Source: an uncultured Oscillochloris sp.
GTDB taxonomy: Bacteria; Chloroflexota; Chloroflexia; Chloroflexales; Chloroflexaceae
Assembly (NCBI GenBank): GCA_903920315.1
Contig: CAIXLU010000207.1
Span: 1 to 47,318, forward strand
DNA: 47,318 bases
Direction of reading: 5' to 3'
A program made the translations under genes and the position numbers. Position 1 is the first letter of the stretch, and each line of letters begins with the position of its first letter. Of this stretch, positions 42,640 through 47,318 are shown piece after piece. The notes under the pieces were generated by a model. That model was not told the origin of the DNA. It made no database searches and worked only from the letters and a program-made list of their open reading frames with translations.

Positions 42640-43744
42640 CGCTATGCTCATCCTCGGCGGTTACGGCAATGCCGGCTTGGCAATCGCCCGCCTGCTGGTC
42701 AGTCAAACAAGGGTTGGGATTATCCTGGCGGGTCGCAACGGCACGCGAGCCCAACGTGCAGCGGAGCAGCTCAACGCTGAATTCCAGACGGGTTGTGTCA
42801 GTGGCGTACAGGTCAACGCCGCCAGTCATCAGTCGCTCGTGGCGGCGTTCAGGCAGGTCGAACTGGTCGTCGTTGCGTCAAGCACCATTGAATTTACCTC
42901 AATTGTCGCCCAAGCCGCCCTCGACGCTGGCATCGACTATTTTGATGTCCAAATCTCGACCACGACGAAGCGTCAGGCGCTGGAAGCCCTGCATGAACAG
43001 ATTCTCAGTTCCGGGCGATGTTTTATCACCGATGGCGGTTACCGTCCTGGGATCCCAGCTGCAATGGTCCGTTACGCCGCCACCCAAATCTCGGAGCTGG
43101 AATCGGCACCGGTCGCCACAGTTTTTCAGGTCAACTGGAAAGAACGTGAATTTTCTAGATCAACTGCCGCCGAATTTGTGGATGAGTTACAGAGTCTCAA
43201 TCCGCTGGTTTTGAAAAACGGGAGGTGGGAGCCCGGCAACATGAGCGAAATGCGGGAAGTTGACTTCGGCGAACCCTTTGGCCGCAAATACTGCATGCCG
43301 ATGTTTATGGAGGAGTTCCGAGCCTTGCCGGAATGCCTCCCTTCGCTCAAAGAAACGGGCTACTACTCTGCCGGTTTTGGCGGCGTGGTCGATTATCTGA
43401 TCGTCCCGCTGGCGTTCATTCTGCTTACCATTGCTCCACATCGTTCCCGCAGGTTGATCGCCCGCCTGGTGGAATGGGGGCTGAAGCATACGACCCGGCC
43501 GCCCTACGGAGCGGTCGTGCACATGAAGGCACAAGGTGCAGGAGGCTCGCTGGTGATGACTATTTTCCACGAGGATTCGTATCTTTTCACCGCCGCACCG
43601 GCCGTCGCCTGCCTGCTGCAATATCTGGATGGCAGCCTTCCGAAACCCGGTTTATGGCGGCAGGCCACGCTGGTTGAGCCGGTTCGCTTTTTCGAGGATC
43701 TTGCCCGCTTTGGGGTGCAGGTCAAAAAGGAACGACGCGGATGA
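42629..43744 (+). CDS. Saccharopine dehydrogenase-like NAD(P)-binding protein
   Basis: 371 residues from the ATG at 42629 (agaagga site). Rossmann motif L-G-G-Y-G-N-A-G at residues 7-14 and a second-strand L-A-G-R-N. The C-terminal region has a hydrophobic helix (about 258-280), as in the membrane-bound trans-acting enoyl reductase-like relatives of saccharopine dehydrogenase. Substrate unknown. Last intact gene of the rightward set; after it only remnants follow. Confidence 0.8.
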   Translation: MKRSAMLILGGYGNAGLAIARLLVSQTRVGIILAGRNGTRAQRAAEQLNAEFQTGCVSGVQVNAASHQSLVAAFRQVELVVVASSTIEFTSIVAQAALDAGIDYFDVQISTTTKRQALEALHEQILSSGRCFITDGGYRPGIPAAMVRYAATQISELESAPVATVFQVNWKEREFSRSTAAEFVDELQSLNPLVLKNGRWEPGNMSEMREVDFGEPFGRKYCMPMFMEEFRALPECLPSLKETGYYSAGFGGVVDYLIVPLAFILLTIAPHRSRRLIARLVEWGLKHTTRPPYGAVVHMKAQGAGGSLVMTIFHEDSYLFTAAPAVACLLQYLDGSLPKPGLWRQATLVEPVRFFEDLARFGVQVKKERRG

Positions 43745-43919
43745 AAAAATGTGCCATTCGTTTGGGCACCTGGGATCCACGGGTTGCGCAACGAGCATCA
43801 GGGCGTCGAGGTGGACGGTAGCCCGAGGGAGGCGGCTAGCGCCGAGGAAACGCCCACTCCAGACACCCGATTCCAGATCTAGGGATCGAGAATGCGCGGT
43901 AGTGTTCATAAGCATGCGT

Positions 43920-43956
43920 AGAGGGCCAGGACGCTACATAACCGTCCTGGCCCTCT
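43920..43956 (+). terminator. Strong hairpin after the rightward gene set
   Basis: agagggccaggacg (43920-43933) and its exact complement (43943-43956), 9-nt loop. It is 176 bp after the saccharopine dehydrogenase-like stop. An ATG overlapping that stop (43741) opens only 26 codons and looks like the start of a lost gene. Confidence 0.65.
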
Positions 43957-43968
43957 GCGTAACCTCGA

Positions 43969-44447
43969 TTACAAGCCGATCGCAGCCGCAGCATTCTCAC
44001 GGAAGACCGAACCCTCGCGGATGTAGCGGCGCAGGACGGCAGGGTCTCGCGCCTCAGCAACGGGAATGCAGAACTGAATTACGTGCCACCGGGATGCCCA
44101 CGGACAGCACCAACTGCCGGCCGTCCGGGAGGTGTGGGGCATGGGCGTGTACGCGCTCGCAGAGGGCCGTCAGGTCGCGGGTGAGCCAGAAAGTGTTCGA
44201 CGTGCCGGTAGCCATAGGCCCAGCCGCGTCCGATGAGCAAGGCCAGCGTATCACCGGTGTAGCTGCGGAGATCCCAGGTGCGGCGTAGCCCCACCACGGG
44301 GAGAAAGAGCAGGGTCAGGAGTACGGCGCGGAGGACGGCGTGCCCCATGCGTCCGAAGTGCGTCGTCGGCGCAGCGGTCGGTAGTGCCATCTGGAACGCG
44401 GAGATAAGCCCGCATGGCATCATCAATAATGTTACCCGTGTGTACAC
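43969..44447 (-). pseudogene. Broken remnant of a DDE transposase N-terminus and adjoining fragment
   Basis: Reading leftward from 44447, R-T-W-D-L-R-S-Y-T-G-D and W-A-Y-G-Y-R-H-V-E-H-F-L resemble the N-terminal part of a transposase-like protein common in Chloroflexota. The frame then breaks near 44190, continues out of frame, and a last piece (R-R-Y-I-R-E-G-S-V-F-R-E-N) ends at 43969. No catalytic region remains. Identity is from memory of similar proteins. Confidence 0.45.
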
Positions 44448-44669
44448 TATTTCTCAGTACAGTAGCTTATATAGGCTGTTATTTATAAGAATCTCAACGG
44501 AGAGTCGCGACCATCATTGTGTTAATCTGAATGCTATGTGTCACATATCAGCCCCTATGTTTCACATAGACCCCGTTCGCGGGGTGTTCGCACGGCGTTC
44601 GCGGTGTTCGCGAACGCCATGAACGGCCTCATGACTCTGCCGCTTAGTGGACAGTGACGACGACATGAC
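44448..44669. other. Intergenic stretch with small palindromes
   Basis: AT-richer than its surroundings up to about 44560. It contains two tatgt-ttcacata-type half repeats (44535-44573) and then ttcgcgg-rich hairpins (ccccgttcgcgggg near 44570-44583, ggcgttcgcg/cgcgaacgcc near 44593-44617). No gene seen. Confidence 0.5.
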
Positions 44670-45362
44670 CTATCGCCAACGGGGATCTCCATCCTCAAAC
44701 GGCCTATCACCCGCCTCGGGGTTGCCGTACCAGCTATAGGCCAGTCGGCGCGCCGGGTCGCTAAAGCGCACCGCGATCGGGTCGAAGTGGGCAGGATCGT
44801 AGCCCGATGGCAGCCACGTGCGGATGTCATCATCGAGGGTACCGGCCGCGATGTCCGCGAGGATCTCGCTTAAGCGATGCCGTCCACCGCAGTCCTCCGG
44901 CGGACAGGCCCGCGCACCGCCCGTGCAGCGCGGGTAGCTGCGCGTGAAGTCGCGGCGCAGCACATCGACTAGCCGCACGGTGTGTTGCCAGTTGTCACCG
45001 AAGTCGTACTCATAGCGTGCGGTGTCATTGCGCAGGGTAAACATTGTTGCGACTTGGTGCGCACAGCTCGGCGGGTCGTCGCAGTCTTGGTTCAGGTTGT
45101 GGATGCCGAAGATGCGCGCCTGTTTCGTGCGCGGGTGTGGGATGGTGAACCGGTGAAGGTGATAATCGAGCCAGCCCATTGCGTCTTGAATAGCGACGTG
45201 AAGATCCCAGAAGGTGACATCGCCTGACACCTCGATCTCCCGCCAGATCAGCGGGTTGCTCTCCTCAAGCTCAATGCGAAAGCGAAGAATCAGTGCCTGG
45301 GTGGGGAGAAGCATCTTCCGCCTGCCCCGGCGGATCTGTGAGCGGCCATCGGTCGTCGTCAC
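44670..45362 (-). CDS. Plasmid pRiA4b ORF-3 family protein
   Basis: 230 residues from a GTG at 45362, chosen for the aaggaagg/aaggag site upstream. Family blocks are visible: L-R-I-x-L-E-E-S-x-P-L-I-W-R-E-I near the start, D-A-M-G-W-x-D-Y-H-L-H-x-F, Y-x-Y-D-F-G-D-N-W-Q-H-T-V and C-P-P-E-D-C-G-G-R-H. Biochemical role unknown; the family is common on plasmids and in accessory regions. Neighbours are transposase remnants and an orphan antitoxin, consistent with acquired DNA. Confidence 0.88.
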   Translation of the reverse strand: MTTTDGRSQIRRGRRKMLLPTQALILRFRIELEESNPLIWREIEVSGDVTFWDLHVAIQDAMGWLDYHLHRFTIPHPRTKQARIFGIHNLNQDCDDPPSCAHQVATMFTLRNDTARYEYDFGDNWQHTVRLVDVLRRDFTRSYPRCTGGARACPPEDCGGRHRLSEILADIAAGTLDDDIRTWLPSGYDPAHFDPIAVRFSDPARRLAYSWYGNPEAGDRPFEDGDPRWR

Positions 45363-45583
45363 GGCATCTCCTTCCTTTCTATCTGCGTCATTGAACCTGA
45401 TGACACACCACCATGGGGCAGTTCCCATGTGTGTATCATTGGGCGACAGAACATGACAGTTTCTGGCACCGATAGCATACGACATGGCAGTCGCCGGGGT
45501 GCCGATGATGAGGCGACCGCATCGGCCTTCGCGACCGTGCGGCGGCGCGAGAGGGGTGTGGCGCTGCGGGGGCGACACCATCT

Positions 45584-45871
45584 TCAGTCGTCGTTTATCG
45601 CAGACTCCTCGGGCCGTTCGTCTTCGATTGCATCGCTGGCCGTTGAGGGAGGAAGCACGAAGGGCTCGCCCGTCGTATCGGCGAGGTCTTTGAGAGTACT
45701 GAACAGATCGATGGAGAGCAGTACCCCAACAGGGTATCCCTTCTGGGTCACAATAACCGGCTGGCCGGTCGAACGGGCGCGCATGATCAGCGCGGCCAGC
45801 GATGAGGCCGCCTTGGAGATGGGAACCACACCCCGTTGGAGATCCACAGTCAGGTTTATTCGGGTCGGCAT
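45584..45871 (-). CDS. Orphan Phd/YefM-type antitoxin
   Basis: 95 residues. The N-terminal Phd fold is recognisable: V-P-I-S-K-A-A-S-S-L-A-A-L, then Q-P-V-I-V-T-Q-K-G-Y-P-V-G-V-L-L. The acidic, flexible C-terminus (D-E-R-P-E-E) would normally clamp a toxin. No RelE, Doc or PIN toxin gene lies on either side: downstream 221 bp lead to the pRiA4b ORF-3 start, upstream is a small unknown gene. It may repress transcription alone or be left from a decayed module. Confidence 0.8.
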   Translation of the reverse strand: MPTRINLTVDLQRGVVPISKAASSLAALIMRARSTGQPVIVTQKGYPVGVLLSIDLFSTLKDLADTTGEPFVLPPSTASDAIEDERPEESAINDD

Positions 45872-45944
45872 TGAGAGAATCCTCTCACCATGTACCGCAT
45901 GGTGCGGTGCGCCGGTCGCTCCGTATTACGTTACGCGCATACGT

Positions 45945-46214
45945 TCAGCATAGCATGAATAGACGATGGTCATTCATCGATGGATTGCTCGGGCACGGTG
46001 GCGGTCGATCGGAACGGCGGATCTGCCATCGCTGGGGCGTACCACCAGGGTGATGAGCCATCGTCGTACGGTGACCGATCTGACAGACGTATGTACCGTC
46101 GCTGAGGCATGGGGACGCACTCGTGGCAAGTACGTCTGTCAGATCTGCCATGTACTCGTATGGCGCGACTCCCTGCTCGTAGCGCTCAACGAGGTGCCGC
46201 GCCCGCACATCCAT
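45945..46214 (-). CDS. Small doubtful reading frame
   Basis: 89 residues; the ATG lies 29 bases inside the 3' end of the helix-turn-helix gene. The first 30 residues (R-A-R-H-L-V-E-R-Y-E-Q-G) look protein-like; the rest crosses a palindrome and is Pro/Ser/Arg-rich, unlike a folded protein. It may be the start of a truncated gene. Confidence 0.25.
   Translation of the reverse strand: MDVRARHLVERYEQGVAPYEYMADLTDVLATSASPCLSDGTYVCQIGHRTTMAHHPGGTPQRWQIRRSDRPPPCPSNPSMNDHRLFMLC
46077..46145. repeat. Inverted repeat, gatctgacagacgt type
   Basis: gatctgacagacgtatgtac (46077-46096) pairs with gtacgtctgtcagatc (46130-46145), with a small bulge. It lies downstream of the helix-turn-helix gene and may act as its terminator, or be a palindromic element. 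Confidence 0.55.
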
Positions 46215-46905
46215 GCGATTGGCTCAACGCCAGCACGAACGCTTCCCAGTGGTTTGGGGTCATCGTGATGACCTCGCCCGTATCGGGCCAGACGCGGCAT
46301 AAGAGTGACTGAGCATCGTCGCCCGTGCCCACAGGTTGGCTCACGACATAGGCGGGTACCCCATGCTGTCGAATGGCGACATCCATCAACCGACCGTAGG
46401 CGAGCAATCCCTCCGTGTCGGTGGCGTGGTCGCCGAAAATCAACAAGAGCAGCGGTTGAGTACATCGCGTGCAGGTGTGAAGAACCATCTCGGTGTGGTG
46501 GGGGGCACGAAAGGGCAGGCGGTACTGTACTTCAACCGCTCGCTCTTGCGCGAGAATGTTATCGAGCAGAAACGACACCCCCATGTCCTCACGGCTCACC
46601 CCACGCGGTCGACGGGATCGTGGTGGTGCGTTGGTGGCGCGTGTCTGTTGCCGTGGCTTCGGTCGTTTCGGCGGCAAACCCTGAAGTCGACGATGATCTC
46701 GCTCCATGCGCTTACGTTGGGTGATCGCCGTCGCCCGATCCTCGCGTTCGCGCATGACTCGCCGCACCTCCGCCTCCGAAAACATCCAACGGCCCGCCAC
46801 CTTTCGGCCCAGATCACCGTTCCGCGCCAGTTCCGTGACCCGGCTTATGCGGAGACCCAGACGTTCGGCTGCTTCCTCTGCGGTGAGACGACGTGTTCGT
46901 GTCAT
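46186..46905 (-). CDS. Helix-turn-helix (excisionase/MerR-like) protein with an unknown C-terminal domain
   Basis: 239 residues. The first 55 form an excisionase-type HTH: L-T-A-E-E-A-A-E-R-L-G-L-R-I-S-R-V, then G-R-W-M-F-S-E-A-E-V. A highly basic linker (55-105) precedes an unknown domain with C-T-R-C (Cys pair) and an L-L-L-L-I-F-G-D strand, ending in W-P-D-T-G-E-V. It probably binds DNA and may control nearby accessory genes. No family for the second half was recognised. Confidence 0.7.
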   Translation of the reverse strand: MTRTRRLTAEEAAERLGLRISRVTELARNGDLGRKVAGRWMFSEAEVRRVMREREDRATAITQRKRMERDHRRLQGLPPKRPKPRQQTRATNAPPRSRRPRGVSREDMGVSFLLDNILAQERAVEVQYRLPFRAPHHTEMVLHTCTRCTQPLLLLIFGDHATDTEGLLAYGRLMDVAIRQHGVPAYVVSQPVGTGDDAQSLLCRVWPDTGEVITMTPNHWEAFVLALSQSHGCAGAAPR

Positions 46906-46939
46906 CAGTTCGCTCCGTATTCCATTGTCCTACGTGGTA

Positions 46940-47278
46940 TCAGGTGACAGCCGGCGGCGGCGGTGGCGGCGGACGCTGCGCCTTCTGGAGCAGTTTCGTC
47001 GTGCAGGTGGTGCAGAAAACGGTCAGCACCTGATACTGCGCATCCCAGAACTGAATTCCCTCGCAAATGAGTACGTCTTCGGGATTGCGGATGGCCTCTG
47101 CGACCTTCCGCCACTGCTTGCCCCCAATGTACAGCACATAGGGTGTCGCCGGTGCCTTTGCGGGGATGGGAAGTCCCTTGGGCAAACTGTCCAACTTCGG
47201 GGTGTGGATCATCCGCACCAGCGTGAAACCCTGCCGCTCGACAGGCTTGCCCGGCCTGCCCACAATTGTGACCTTCAC
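46940..47278 (-). CDS. Hypothetical accessory protein
   Basis: 112 residues from a GTG at 47278 with ggagagg at suitable distance. Sequence blocks are M-I-H-T-P-K-L-D-S-L-P-K-G, Y-V-L-Y-I-G-G-K-Q-W-R-K-V and F-C-T-T-C (a Cys pair near the end), followed by a run of seven Pro. Not recognised. It precedes the helix-turn-helix gene by 34 bp on the same strand and probably shares its transcript. Another overlapping frame (46905-47315) is Arg/Gly-rich and looks like a shadow. Confidence 0.55.
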   Translation of the reverse strand: MKVTIVGRPGKPVERQGFTLVRMIHTPKLDSLPKGLPIPAKAPATPYVLYIGGKQWRKVAEAIRNPEDVLICEGIQFWDAQYQVLTVFCTTCTTKLLQKAQRPPPPPPPAVT

Positions 47279-47318
47279 TGTCGTTGCCTCTCCGTTCTCT
47301 AACGTTTCCGTCCACTCT

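Noticed and set aside
43741-43821. Short gene overlapping the saccharopine dehydrogenase-like stop
   Set aside because: Only 26 codons before a stop; at most the start of a lost gene.
46905-47315. 136-codon minus-strand frame overlapping the hypothetical gene at 46940
   Set aside because: Arg/Gly/His-rich; the other frame has a better start site, a balanced composition and clear hydrophobic blocks.

Overview
The window reads as a GC-rich chromosomal segment of a filamentous Chloroflexota bacterium (class Chloroflexia, near Chloroflexales or Herpetosiphonales). The evidence is gene style only: large MalT-type LuxR regulators, CHAT/STAND/WD40 giants, NHL-repeat secreted proteins ending in an LPL-x-R tail, a pRiA4b ORF-3 protein, and many small palindromic and heptanucleotide repeats. 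No rRNA, tRNA or CRISPR array was seen. All family names come from reading motifs; no search was run.

Layout. 1-4.6 kb: the 3' part of a secreted NHL-propeller/clostripain (C11) protease gene and a small HPP membrane protein. 4.6-7.8 kb: mobile debris (a TA-flanked MITE, a deleted IS relic, an intact IS4-type element) beside a C25 gingipain-like protease gene that is broken and lacks its 5' part. 7.8-15.9 kb, minus strand: a tightly packed three-gene operon made of a CHAT protease-NTPase, a STAND NTPase/TPR protein with a sugar-binding (periplasmic-binding-protein type) domain inserted between Walker A and Walker B, and a radical SAM/SPASM peptide maturase ending in F-S-S-Y-S. This is the best candidate for an undescribed system. 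16-18.5 kb: a MULE-type insertion sequence with an 8-bp target duplication, inside older transposon debris. 18.5-25.1 kb, plus strand: a CHAT-SIR2 fusion translationally coupled to a membrane-anchored nSTAND-WD40 protein, then a small TPR protein.

25.1-26.2 kb: a lone hypothetical gene with tandem and dispersed repeats. 26.2-34.6 kb, minus strand: a LuxR/MalT-type regulator followed by a small 90-aa protein, two membrane proteins and a complete ABC-2 exporter. 34.7-36.2 kb: a junk zone with a long perfect hairpin, a truncated duplicate of the 25-kb gene with its repeat, a serine recombinase that has lost two catalytic arginines, and a MITE. 36.2-43.7 kb, plus strand: a second LuxR/MalT-type regulator followed by a DUF6544 protein, a paralogue of the small 90-aa protein, a Tat-exported nitroreductase-like protein, a CPBP protease and a saccharopine-dehydrogenase-like protein. 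The two regulator modules are arranged back to back. 43.7-47.3 kb: transposase remnants, a pRiA4b ORF-3 protein, an orphan Phd-type antitoxin and small DNA-binding or unknown proteins typical of accessory DNA.

How the genes may work together (inference): the two divergent CHAT operons look like ligand- or damage-triggered conflict/signalling modules. A STAND protein senses and assembles, a caspase-like CHAT protease acts as effector, a SIR2 domain is a possible NAD-consuming effector, and in one operon a radical SAM enzyme modifies a peptide, perhaps its own tail.
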